64,000 nt of DNA from Crenobacter cavernae (GTDB lineage: Bacteria > Pseudomonadota > Gammaproteobacteria > Burkholderiales > Chromobacteriaceae), in NCBI RefSeq assembly GCF_003355495.1, contig NZ_CP031337.1:124001-188000 (forward strand). The letters are read 5' to 3'. A model generated the notes under the pieces. The model was given only the letters and a program-made list of their open reading frames with translations, was not told the DNA's origin and did not search any database. Below, one piece after another: positions 35,023-42,612 of the stretch. Each line of letters opens with the position of its first letter. Position 1 is the stretch's first letter. The position numbers were made by a program, and so were the translations under genes.

Positions 35023-35071
35023 CTCGGCCAACCTTTGAGCTTGGCCGCCGAACCCGCCAAGCTTGGCCGAG
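35023..35071. repeat. Cluster of three DUS-like words between pyk and the sensor kinase
   Basis: An exact CTCGGCCAAC (35023-35032), a near copy CTTGGCCGC (35040-35048) and an exact core CTTGGCCGAG (35062-35071) lie within 50 bases of non-coding DNA. The rest of the 260-base gap (34912-35173) holds the pyk terminator and no gene I can support. Confidence 0.75.
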
Positions 35072-35173
35072 CCCTTCCAATCCTTTGGCAAAAGCGACTC
35101 GTTCAACCGACCATGAGCCCACCGCCGCGCCGCTTAGCCCGGCGGGGCCATGACCGAGCGGAAAGCCAGACCG

Positions 35174-36526
35174 CTATGCCCCGCAGCGGGCGATCATGTA
35201 CAGCCGTCCCTCTCGCCTCTCGGCGCGCAACTCGCCGCCGTGCAGCCGCGCGATCGCGTCGGCGATCGGCAGCCCGAGGCCATGGCCCTCACCCTTGTCG
35301 CCGCGGCTGTAGAAGCGGTCGAACAGGATGTTCAGGTCGTCGGGCAGCGGACTCGCCGGGCGGTTGTCGATGACGATGCCGGGCAGCGACGGCTCCATCG
35401 TCAGCCGTACCGACTCGCCGTGCGGGCTGTAACGGATCGCGTTGCTGACCAGGTTGTTGAGCAGCCGGCGCAGCGACGCCCGATCGGCTTGCAGGCGCAA
35501 GCGGCCGGTGACCTCGAGCCGGATCGCCTTTTCCTCGGCGAGGATCTCGAAGAAGTCGCACACCCGCTGCGCCTCGACTTCAAGGTCGAGCACCTCGCGC
35601 GACAGCAGGTTCTCCGCGTGCTCCGCCTTGGCCAGGAACAGCAGGTCGTTGACCATCCGCGCCAGCCGCTCGAGCTCCTCCGCGTTGTCGGCGAGCACTT
35701 GGCGGTAGTCGTCGGCCGAGCGCTCGCGCGACAACGCGACCTGCGTCTGGCCGAGCAGGATGCCCAGCGGGGTGCGCAGCTCGTGCGCGAGGTCGGTGGC
35801 GTAGGCGGAGAGTTGGGCGAAGGCCGCATCGAGGCGTTCGAGCACGCCGTTGAAACTCTGCACTAAGCCCTGCAGCTCGTCGGGGACCCGGCCGGCGTCG
35901 AGCCGCTGGCTCAGGTTATGGTGGTGGATGGCCTGCGCCGACGCGGTCAGCGCGGCAAGCGGCGCAAGGCTCCCGCGCACCAAGAGCCAACCGAGCGCCG
36001 CGGCGATCAGCGTCGCCAGCGCGCCGGCGATCAGCATCTGGTCGCGGTACCACTCGAGCAGCGCCTGTTGCGCATGGGTGGCGCGCCAGACCTCCAATTG
36101 CACGAGTTGGCCGTCGGCGAGCCGCCCCGCGGCCGTCAACCCCTGCCAGGACAGGCCGTCCGCACCGGCGCCGCCCAGCGCTTCTGTACCCGACGTCAAA
36201 CCGCCCCAGGCGGAGTCCGGCAACGGAGCCCGGCTGTCGACGACGACGTCACCCGACGCGTTGCGTACCCTGAGCGCCAGGTTGTCATGGCCGATCAAAA
36301 AGTGGGTCAGCACGCCCGGGCCCTCGCGCAGGGTGGCGAGGTCGGGTACGTAGGCGACCGTCTTCCGGAACAGCGAGATCTTGCCGGCGAGCTCCTCCTG
36401 GTCGCGATGCGACATCTCGAGCTTGAGCGCGTGATACAGGTGGACGCCGCAACCGGCGATCAAGAGGACGGTCAACAGCGCGAAACCGAGCGCCACCCGA
36501 CGGGTCAGCGAGATGTTCTTATTCAT
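35174..36526 (-). CDS. Heavy-metal sensor histidine kinase, CusS-like
   Basis: A 450-residue inner-membrane kinase. A first hydrophobic segment (about residues 10-30), a periplasmic sensing loop (about 35-160), a second segment (about 170-190), then HAMP, the phospho-acceptor His in DLAHELRTPLGILLG, and an ATPase domain with NLVSNAIRYSPHG and GHGLGLPIADAIARLHGG. This layout and the partner gene match CusS/CopS copper sensors. The ATG at 36526 overlaps the end of the response-regulator gene, so the two are translated together. The periplasmic loop is poor in His and Met, so direct metal binding is not obvious. Confidence 0.88.
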   Translation of the reverse strand: MNKNISLTRRVALGFALLTVLLIAGCGVHLYHALKLEMSHRDQEELAGKISLFRKTVAYVPDLATLREGPGVLTHFLIGHDNLALRVRNASGDVVVDSRAPLPDSAWGGLTSGTEALGGAGADGLSWQGLTAAGRLADGQLVQLEVWRATHAQQALLEWYRDQMLIAGALATLIAAALGWLLVRGSLAPLAALTASAQAIHHHNLSQRLDAGRVPDELQGLVQSFNGVLERLDAAFAQLSAYATDLAHELRTPLGILLGQTQVALSRERSADDYRQVLADNAEELERLARMVNDLLFLAKAEHAENLLSREVLDLEVEAQRVCDFFEILAEEKAIRLEVTGRLRLQADRASLRRLLNNLVSNAIRYSPHGESVRLTMEPSLPGIVIDNRPASPLPDDLNILFDRFYSRGDKGEGHGLGLPIADAIARLHGGELRAERREGRLYMIARCGA

Positions 36527-37196
36527 CGCGGCCGGCCTCCAGCACATAGCCGACGCCGCGCAGCGTGTGGATCAGCCTGGTCTCGAACGGGTCGTCTATC
36601 TTGGCGCGCAGCCGCCGTATCGCGACCTCGACCACGTTGGTGTCGCTGTCGAAATGCATGTCCCAGATCTGTTCGGCGATCAGCGTGCGAGACAGCACCT
36701 CGCCCTTTCGGCGCATGAACAGCGCGAGCAAGGCCATCTCCTTCGCGGTCAGCGGGATGCTCACCCCGGCGCGCCATGCCTTGTGCCGCGCCAGGTCGAG
36801 TTCGAGGTCGGCGACCTTGAGGAGGTCCGGCTCGACCACCGGGCGGCGCCTCAACAGCGTCCTCACACGGGCCAAGAGCTCGGAGAAGGCGAACGGCTTG
36901 ACCAGGTAGTCGTCGGCGCCGGCCTCCAGCCCGCGCACCCGGTCTTCGACCCGGTCGCGCGCGGTCAGGAACAGCACCGGCACCGATTTGCTCAAGCGCA
37001 GGCTGTCGAGCACCTGCCAGCCGGTCTTGCCCGGCAGCATCACGTCGAGGATGACGAGGTCGTAGGCGTGCTCGAGCGCGAGGTACTCGCCCTCGATCCC
37101 GTCGTGCGCGACGTCCACCTTGAAGCCCGCCTCGGTCAGCCCCTGCTTGAGGTAGGCCGCCGCTCTTTCCTCGTCTTCGACTATCAGAATCCACAT
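36519..37196 (-). CDS. Copper-type response regulator, CusR/CopR-like
   Basis: A 225-residue OmpR/PhoB-family regulator. The receiver domain starts MWILIVEDEERAAAYLKQGL, with the phospho-acceptor Asp in YDLVILDVMLPGKTGW and Lys in DDYLVKPFAFSELLARV; the C-terminal winged helix contains LTAKEMALLALFMRRKGEVLS in the expected place. All are typical of CusR/CopR/CzcR. A TGACA-AAA-TGTCA box lies 55-75 bases upstream between this gene and the divergent TolC-like gene, which suggests control of itself and of the copper operon. Confidence 0.9.
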   Translation of the reverse strand: MWILIVEDEERAAAYLKQGLTEAGFKVDVAHDGIEGEYLALEHAYDLVILDVMLPGKTGWQVLDSLRLSKSVPVLFLTARDRVEDRVRGLEAGADDYLVKPFAFSELLARVRTLLRRRPVVEPDLLKVADLELDLARHKAWRAGVSIPLTAKEMALLALFMRRKGEVLSRTLIAEQIWDMHFDSDTNVVEVAIRRLRAKIDDPFETRLIHTLRGVGYVLEAGRDE

Positions 37197-37249
37197 AAAA
37201 ACACGTCCCAAAAGCCCGGGGATCGTTATACCGCGGAATCGCCCGCAGC

Positions 37250-37271
37250 GAGATGACAAAAATGTCATCTC
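37250..37271. promoter_or_regulatory. CusR/CopR-type operator
   Basis: A perfect inverted repeat, GAGATGACA (37250-37258) and TGTCATCTC (37263-37271) around AAAA, contains the TGACA-N-TGTCAT core of known CusR/PcoR/CopR boxes. A TATAAC -10 element for the regulator lies at 37225-37230 on the minus strand, which puts the box centre at about -42; a TAGCAT at 37302-37307 could serve the forward operon, with the box at about -53. Confidence 0.85.
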
Positions 37272-37337
37272 GGCGTCAGCCTGCCGCCTGCGAGCGCCGG
37301 CTAGCATGCAATTCAGGACATTCGCTTGGAGAGTGCA

Positions 37338-38411
37338 ATGAAGAAGCATGTTCCGATCGTGCTGGCGGCTTGGCTGGTTTCGGGCTTCGCCGCCGCTGGG
37401 GGGCTGGACTTCAACCAGGCGGTGCGTGCCGCGCTGGTGAACAGCCCGGTGCTCGAAAGCCATTATCGCGAGTGGGGCGTGTCCGGCGCGGGGCTCGCGC
37501 AGGGCGGTGTGGCCAAGAGCGCAGGCGACGAACTGCCGCCGGACACCTTCGGCGGCGTGCTGGCGCTGCAAGCCCGGGACCTCGCCGGGCTCGATGCCGG
37601 GCGCAGGCGTAGCGCCGAGGCTTTCGCCAAGTCTCTCGCCGCGGTGAAGTCGGCGTATATCAAGGCGGTCGCCGCCGGCCAGCTGGCCGGCGTGCGCCGC
37701 GATGCGCTTAAGGCCGCCGAGGCGGCGTTCTCGCTGATGGACGGCCAGCGCAAGGCCGGCAGCGCGGCAAGCGGCGAGTGGCTGAAGGCCCGGCAGGAGC
37801 TCGCCCGGGCCCGCTTCGAGTCGGCCGAGGCCGACGCCGAGGCGGCGGCCGAGAAGCAGCGCTTCGTCTCGCAGGCCGGCCTCGGGGATGTCGAACTCGC
37901 CGACGTGCTGCCCGAGCTGCCCGGCCGTCTGCCCGAGTTCGGCCGGATCAAGGCCGACACACTGGCGCTTGACGCCGAGCTGATCGACAGCGCCCGTGAA
38001 CGCGACCGCGAAGCGCGCGGAAAGGCATTCAGGCCCGTCCCGCAGCGACTGCCTCTGAGCCTGCCGGCCAAAGTCGTCGTGCCGGAGAGCCGCCTTGCCG
38101 GCGAGGCCGCGCTCGAACACCGGATGCAGTTGGCCGAGCACCAGGCCGAGACGGCGGCGCTGATCGGCCGCGCCAAGGCGCTGGAGACGTTGGCCGAGGC
38201 CTACCGGAAAGACCTCGTGCCCGCCGCGCAGGGCCGCTCCGACGAGACGCTCAAGGCGTACAACGGCATGCTGGTCGGCGTGTACACGCTGATCGAGACC
38301 AAGCGCGAGGAATTCACGATGCTCGAGGGCTTCATCAAGGCGCGCCGCGACCTGTGGCTGGCTTGGCTCGAGCTGGAAGCCGGCGGCACACAGATTGCGA
38401 GGAGCAGGTAA
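37338..38411 (+). CDS. TolC-like protein of the copper operon, reduced
   Basis: A 357-residue exported protein (signal peptide 1-22, cut after GFAA). The long amphipathic Ala/Glu/Lys-rich helices and the end (TLAEAYRKDLVPAAQGR, LVGVYTLIETKREEFTML, RRDLWLAWLELE) resemble the second half of TolC/CzcC outer-membrane channels. It is shorter than the usual 420-480 residues, and I cannot see the amphipathic beta strands that normally cross the outer membrane, so it may be periplasmic. It is first in a copper operon with a multicopper oxidase whose ATG overlaps its stop codon. The ATG at 37338 follows TTGGAGAG. Two DUS-like words (38130, 38190). Confidence 0.72.
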   Translation: MKKHVPIVLAAWLVSGFAAAGGLDFNQAVRAALVNSPVLESHYREWGVSGAGLAQGGVAKSAGDELPPDTFGGVLALQARDLAGLDAGRRRSAEAFAKSLAAVKSAYIKAVAAGQLAGVRRDALKAAEAAFSLMDGQRKAGSAASGEWLKARQELARARFESAEADAEAAAEKQRFVSQAGLGDVELADVLPELPGRLPEFGRIKADTLALDAELIDSARERDREARGKAFRPVPQRLPLSLPAKVVVPESRLAGEAALEHRMQLAEHQAETAALIGRAKALETLAEAYRKDLVPAAQGRSDETLKAYNGMLVGVYTLIETKREEFTMLEGFIKARRDLWLAWLELEAGGTQIARSR

Positions 38412-39676
38412 TGGACAGGCGAAAGTTTCTGAGCGTCGGCGCCGCGTCGGCGGGCGTGTTGATGGCCAGGGCCGCGATGGCGGCGCCGCAGGCCGGGGTG
38501 ATCGGCGAGGCCGGCCCGGCGGCAGGCGGGCACGCGCCCGTCGTCACGCTCAACGGCAAGAGCGCCAAGTGGCGCATGAGGGACGGCGTCAAGGAATTCC
38601 ATCTGATCGCCGAGGAGGTCGAGCGCGAGTTCGCGCCCGGCATGAAGGTCAAGTGCTGGGGCTACAACGGCATGACGCCGGGGCCGACCCTCGAGGCGGT
38701 AGAGGGCGAGCGCATCCGCATCTACGTCACCAACAAGCTGAAGGAGCACACCACCGTGCACTGGCACGGCCTGTTCCTGCCGTCGGGCATGGACGGCGTC
38801 GGCGGGCTGTCGCAGCCGCACATCAAACCGGGCGAGACCTACGCCTACGAGTTCACGCTGAAGAACTCCGGCACCTTCATGTACCACCCGCACGCCGACG
38901 AAATGGTGCAGCTGGCGCTCGGCATGATGGGGCTGTTCATCGTCCACCCGAAGCGGCCGGTCGGACCGAAGCCGGACCGCGACTACGCGATGCTGCTGCA
39001 CAACTGGGACATCGAGCCGGGCACGCGCATCGCCAAACCGGCGACGATGACCGACTTCAACCTGTGGACCATCAACAGCAAGGTGTTTCCGGCCATCGCG
39101 CCGATGGTCGCCCGGACCGGCGAGCGCGTGCGCATCCGCATCGGCAACCTGTCGATGCACGAACACCCGATGCACCTGCACGGCTTCGCGTTCAAGACCG
39201 TCGGCACCGACGGCGGCTGGGTGCCGGTCTCGGCGCAGATGCCCGAGGTCACCGTCATCGTCGGCGTCGGCCAGACGCGCACCATCGAGTTCGTCGCCGA
39301 CGAGCCGGGCGACTGGGCGTTCCACTGCCACAAGTCGCACCACACGATGAACGCGATGGGGCACGACACGCCCAACCTGATCGGCGTCGACCAGAAAGCG
39401 GCCGAGGAGAAGCTGCGCGACATCATCCCCGGCTATATGGCGATGGGCAGCAACGGCATGGCCGACATGAGCGAGATGGCCGGCATGCCGCTGCCCGACA
39501 ACACGCTGCCGATGATGGACGGCAAGGGGCCGTACGGCCCGCTCGAGATGGGCGGCATGTTCACCGTGCTGAAGGTGCGCGACCGCCTGCCCGCCGGCGA
39601 TTACCGCGACCCGGGCTGGTACCAGGCCCCCAAGGGCACCGTGGCGTACAAGACGCGGGCTCCCGACTTTTCCTGA
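38411..39676 (+). CDS. Periplasmic multicopper oxidase (copper oxidase)
   Basis: A 421-residue enzyme with a twin-arginine type signal (MDRRKFLSVGAASAGVLMA), so it is exported folded with copper bound. The four copper motifs are intact: TTVHWHGLF, FMYHPHADE, HPMHLHGF and HCHKSHHTMNAM. Proteins of this kind (CopA/CueO group) oxidise toxic Cu(I) in the periplasm. A Met/Gly-rich stretch near residue 350 (MAMGSNGMADMSEMAGM) probably binds extra copper. It overlaps the TolC-like gene (TAATG) and is followed after 33 bases by a cupredoxin, its probable electron or copper partner. Confidence 0.92.
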   Translation: MDRRKFLSVGAASAGVLMARAAMAAPQAGVIGEAGPAAGGHAPVVTLNGKSAKWRMRDGVKEFHLIAEEVEREFAPGMKVKCWGYNGMTPGPTLEAVEGERIRIYVTNKLKEHTTVHWHGLFLPSGMDGVGGLSQPHIKPGETYAYEFTLKNSGTFMYHPHADEMVQLALGMMGLFIVHPKRPVGPKPDRDYAMLLHNWDIEPGTRIAKPATMTDFNLWTINSKVFPAIAPMVARTGERVRIRIGNLSMHEHPMHLHGFAFKTVGTDGGWVPVSAQMPEVTVIVGVGQTRTIEFVADEPGDWAFHCHKSHHTMNAMGHDTPNLIGVDQKAAEEKLRDIIPGYMAMGSNGMADMSEMAGMPLPDNTLPMMDGKGPYGPLEMGGMFTVLKVRDRLPAGDYRDPGWYQAPKGTVAYKTRAPDFS

Positions 39677-39709
39677 GCCGATAGAAGTCCCAACAATAAG
39701 GAGAATTCC

Positions 39710-40219
39710 ATGCGTTTTAACAAATTCGTGGCGCCGCTGGTGGCCGTCATTCTTTCTCTCCCCGCTATGGCAAGTGGCGACCACGCCGGCGGCCACGGCG
39801 CGGCGGCCAACCCGCACGCCGGCCACGACATGCAGGCGATGACCCTCGGCCAAGCCGGCCAGTCAGCCGCCGCGACCCGCACCATCCGCATCGATGCGGA
39901 TGACTCCATGCGCTTCACGCCGGACCGCGTCGAGGTCAAGCAGGGGGAGACGGTCCGCTTCATCGTGACCAACAAGGGCCAGACCAAACACGAGTTCGCG
40001 CTCGGCACCAAGGAGATGTTGGCCGAGCACGCCAAGCAGATGCAGTCCAACCCTGGCATGGCGCACGGCGACATGCCCGCGATGGGCATGCTGACCTTGG
40101 CGCCCGGCGAGAGCAAGACGCTGGTCTGGCGCTTCACGCGTACCGGCGAGATCCAGTTCGGCTGCAACGTCCCCGGCCACTACCCGACCATGACGGGGAC
40201 GCTGAAGGTCGTCTCCTGA
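39710..40219 (+). CDS. Cupredoxin-domain copper protein
   Basis: A 169-residue periplasmic protein. Signal peptide (about 1-22), then a His/Met-rich segment (DHAGGHGAAANPHAGHDMQAM), then a plastocyanin-like domain with the four type-1 copper ligands: His in QTKHEFAL and Cys, His and Met in FGCNVPGHYPTMTG. Probably carries copper or electrons for the oxidase encoded just upstream; same operon and strand. Two DUS-like words (39845, 40019). Ends at a 13-pair hairpin. Confidence 0.88.
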   Translation: MRFNKFVAPLVAVILSLPAMASGDHAGGHGAAANPHAGHDMQAMTLGQAGQSAAATRTIRIDADDSMRFTPDRVEVKQGETVRFIVTNKGQTKHEFALGTKEMLAEHAKQMQSNPGMAHGDMPAMGMLTLAPGESKTLVWRFTRTGEIQFGCNVPGHYPTMTGTLKVVS

Positions 40220-40235
40220 CCCGGAGGACAGACAC

Positions 40236-40265
40236 ACCAAACGGCCGCTAGTGCGGCCGTTTGGT
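40236..40265 (+). terminator. Terminator after the cupredoxin gene
   Basis: ACCAAACGGCCGC and GCGGCCGTTTGGT pair perfectly around TAGT. The following TCTTCTT is only moderately T-rich. The rest of the 288-base gap up to 40507 holds a probable promoter and no gene. Confidence 0.8.
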
Positions 40266-40395
40266 CTTCTTGGCGGAGACAAACGCATCCTAATGGCTGT
40301 GCCCTAAGCGGGATGACCTCGAGCAAGATGGGCGTCCGGCCAGCAGGGCCGGCACAGAGGAGCGAACCTTACAAAAAGGTAATCCGGCTGTCAGC

Positions 40396-40423
40396 CTGAC
40401 GTGGGGGGGGCGGTCGCTATGAT
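40396..40423 (+). promoter_or_regulatory. Possible promoter of the small-protein gene
   Basis: CTGACG (40396-40401) and TATGAT (40418-40423) are 16 bases apart; the spacer contains a run of eight G. It would start transcription about 75 bases before the ATG at 40508. Confidence 0.4.
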
Positions 40424-40507
40424 CGAATCATCAAGCTTGGTATCGGTAGCAGCACAAAGAAATGCTGCCCACTAGGAAAAACACCTCATCCCTCTAGGAG
40501 ATCGACC

Positions 40508-40762
40508 ATGAAAAAACTCGTCCTGACCGCGCTGTCCCTGTCCGTGCTGGCTTCGGCCGCCTTCGCCGATGGTGGCGACAACGCCCGTGCCTTCATTGAG
40601 CGCAATGCTGTTCATTCGCAGTACGTACAACAAATGGCTACGTCGGCACAGCGCCAAGAGCCGGCGAGCGGGCTCAAGGTTCAGGCCCCGTCGCCCGAAG
40701 CGCTCAGCCATTACGCCGACCACGCCATCAAAAACAATCCCGAGAATTACCGCAGCAAGTAA
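40508..40762 (+). CDS. Small exported protein of unknown function
   Basis: An 84-residue protein with a clear signal peptide (MKKLVLTALSLSVLASAAFA) and a mature part of about 63 residues (DGGDNARAFIERNAVHSQYV ... NNPENYRSK) that I do not recognise. It has no Cys, one Met and two His, so it is not an obvious metal binder. It has its own terminator and lies between the copper-oxidase operon and the RND efflux operon, which suggests a role in envelope metal stress, though position is the only evidence. A strong TAGGAGA ribosome-binding site precedes the ATG. Confidence 0.75.
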   Translation: MKKLVLTALSLSVLASAAFADGGDNARAFIERNAVHSQYVQQMATSAQRQEPASGLKVQAPSPEALSHYADHAIKNNPENYRSK

Positions 40763-40788
40763 GATGCGGACACCTTTCGACTCATCGT

Positions 40789-40809
40789 GCGGCCGCAAGG
40801 CCGCTTTTT
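40789..40809 (+). terminator. Terminator after the small-protein gene
   Basis: GCGGCC and GGCCGC pair around GCAA, followed by five T, 27 bases after the stop codon. The efflux operon begins 50 bases later. Confidence 0.9.
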
Positions 40810-40859
40810 CGTGTCCGGCATGACGCATAGCCGTTTTCAACTCTGTCGCAGAGGCCAAC

Positions 40860-42065
40860 ATGCCTAATATCCCTCCGTTTTATCGGCAGGCCTTGGGGAT
40901 GGCCGCGTTCTGGCTGGGCGTGTCCGCACCGCTGTCTGCCGCCACGCTCAAGGACGCCCTCGACCATGCCTGGGCCGCGAATGCCCCGGCCCAGTCCGCC
41001 CGCACGGCGCAATTCGACGCGCAGGAAGCGGCCGCCCGATCCCTGCTGCCCGAACCACCGACGCTGACTTTGTCTGGCCGCAGCGACCAGATCGACCGTA
41101 ACCACGGCTTGCGCGAGTGGGAAGCCGAAGTCGGCGTTCCGCTGTGGCTATGGGGCCAGCGCGACCGGGCGCGGAGGGTCGCGCAGAGCGAGCGTGAAGC
41201 CAGCAGCCAAGGCTTCATCCAAGAACGCTGGCAACTCGCCGGCGAGCTGCGCGAAGCGTGGTGGGACGTCCGCCTCGCCCAGACCGAGCTGATCTCGGCC
41301 GAGCTCAAACTCGAGGAGTCCACCCGCCTCGAAGCCGACGTCGCGCGCCGGGTCAAGGCCGGCGATCTGGCCCCGCTCGACCTGAACCTCGCTCGCAGCA
41401 CCCTCGGCCAGGCCAAGAGCGAGCGTTTGCGTTCGAAAGCGACTCTATCCCGCGCGCAAGAACAGTTCAGGGCGCTGTCGCGCGGCGCGCCCTTGCCGGA
41501 TCAGGATGAACGGCCTGCCGCACAAGTCGAGCCGGGCACGCACCCGCAGCTTGCGAGCCTGGTTGCCAAGGCCTCGTCCGCACAAGCACGGCTCAGCCAG
41601 GCGGGCGGCGACACTCGGAACAACCCCGAACTGGCGCTCACGCTGACCCGCGAACGCGGCGGCTTCGGCGAGCCTTACCAGAACCTCGCCATGATCGCGA
41701 TCAAGATTCCGTTCGGTTCGTCGTCGCGCAATCAGCCGCGGATCACCGCGGCCAACGCCGAACTGACCGAGGCGCAGATCGCGCTCGACACCGCGCAGCG
41801 CAAGCTTGCCGCGAATGCTTCGGCGAGCAGGGCCGAACTCGACCAGGCCGGGGAGGCGTCGACTCTGCAGCAGGAACGCCTGCAACTGGCCGAGCAGAGC
41901 TTCGCCTGGGTCGAAAAAGCCTTCAAGGCCGGTCAGCTCGACCTGCCCGCGATGATCCGCGCCGAGACCGAACTCGCCGACACCCGTCTGCAAGCCGCCC
42001 GTGCCCGCACCGAGGCGGCCCGGGCCGTCTCCCGTTACAACCAGGCCGTGGGAGTCCTGCCATGA
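40860..42065 (+). CDS. Outer-membrane channel of heavy-metal RND efflux (CzcC-like)
   Basis: A 401-residue TolC/OEP-family protein with a signal peptide (cut near PLSAA) and no lipoprotein cysteine. It has the duplicated helical-barrel pattern of the family: TLKDALDHAWAANAPAQSA, a coiled middle with LREAWWDVRLAQTELISAELKLEES, then the second repeat ending FKAGQLDLPAMIRAETELADTRLQ. With the adaptor and pump encoded downstream it would form the envelope-spanning exporter. Its stop codon overlaps the next ATG (ATGA). The start is preceded by GAGG. Confidence 0.88.
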   Translation: MPNIPPFYRQALGMAAFWLGVSAPLSAATLKDALDHAWAANAPAQSARTAQFDAQEAAARSLLPEPPTLTLSGRSDQIDRNHGLREWEAEVGVPLWLWGQRDRARRVAQSEREASSQGFIQERWQLAGELREAWWDVRLAQTELISAELKLEESTRLEADVARRVKAGDLAPLDLNLARSTLGQAKSERLRSKATLSRAQEQFRALSRGAPLPDQDERPAAQVEPGTHPQLASLVAKASSAQARLSQAGGDTRNNPELALTLTRERGGFGEPYQNLAMIAIKIPFGSSSRNQPRITAANAELTEAQIALDTAQRKLAANASASRAELDQAGEASTLQQERLQLAEQSFAWVEKAFKAGQLDLPAMIRAETELADTRLQAARARTEAARAVSRYNQAVGVLP

Positions 42066-42589
42066 CCCGCCAAACCCTGCTCTTTACGCTGCTGTTTACC
42101 CCCTTGCTCGCCTTTGCCCACGCCGGTGAAGACCACGGTGATGGTTCCAAACCGGCCGTCGCGGCCAACGTCGCACCGCGTGCCGAGGCGCAGACCGAGC
42201 TGTTCGAACTGGTCGCCACGCCCGGCAACGGCCGGCTCACCGTTTACCTCGACCGTTTCGCCAGCAACGAGCCGGTGACCGGCGCGAGAGTGGAAGTCGA
42301 GAGCGGCAGCTGGAAGGCCGTCGCGCAGGCGGCCGACAACGGCAGCTATCTCGTGAACGCGCCGCAGTTCGCCAAACCGGGCCAGTACCCGCTGGTGTTT
42401 ACCGTCCAGGCCGGCGACGACGCCGACCTGATCGAGACCACGCTGATCGTAGCCGAAGCGGCCGAGCCCGAAGCCGCCACCAGCGGCTATGGCTCGGGAT
42501 CGATGTGGTGGTGGGTCGGCGGCGCTCTGGCCGCCTTGGCGGCCGTCTCGCTGCTGCTTAAACGTCGCCAGCGGGGTCGAGCCGCCTGA
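42062..42589 (+). CDS. Membrane-anchored periplasmic protein of the RND operon, unknown function
   Basis: A 175-residue protein. Signal peptide 1-19, a mature N-terminus HAGEDHGDG that looks metal-binding, an Ig/carboxypeptidase-regulatory-like beta domain at about 50-130 (GRLTVYLDRFASNEPVTGARVEVESG, GSYLVNAPQFAKPGQYPLVF), and a C-terminal membrane segment (WWWVGGALAALAAVSLLL) with a basic tail. Proteins like this occur in some HME-RND operons but I know of no assigned role. It sits between the outer channel and the adaptor, coupled to the former by ATGA. It could hand metal to the pump (inference). Confidence 0.75.
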   Translation: MTRQTLLFTLLFTPLLAFAHAGEDHGDGSKPAVAANVAPRAEAQTELFELVATPGNGRLTVYLDRFASNEPVTGARVEVESGSWKAVAQAADNGSYLVNAPQFAKPGQYPLVFTVQAGDDADLIETTLIVAEAAEPEAATSGYGSGSMWWWVGGALAALAAVSLLLKRRQRGRAA

Positions 42590-42612
42590 AAGCCGGCATA
42601 AGGGATAGGAAC

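Noticed and set aside
40402..40410. Run of eight G as a phase-variation tract
   Set aside because: It lies in the spacer of a probable promoter and could alter spacing, but a single tract in non-coding DNA without comparison data is not enough.
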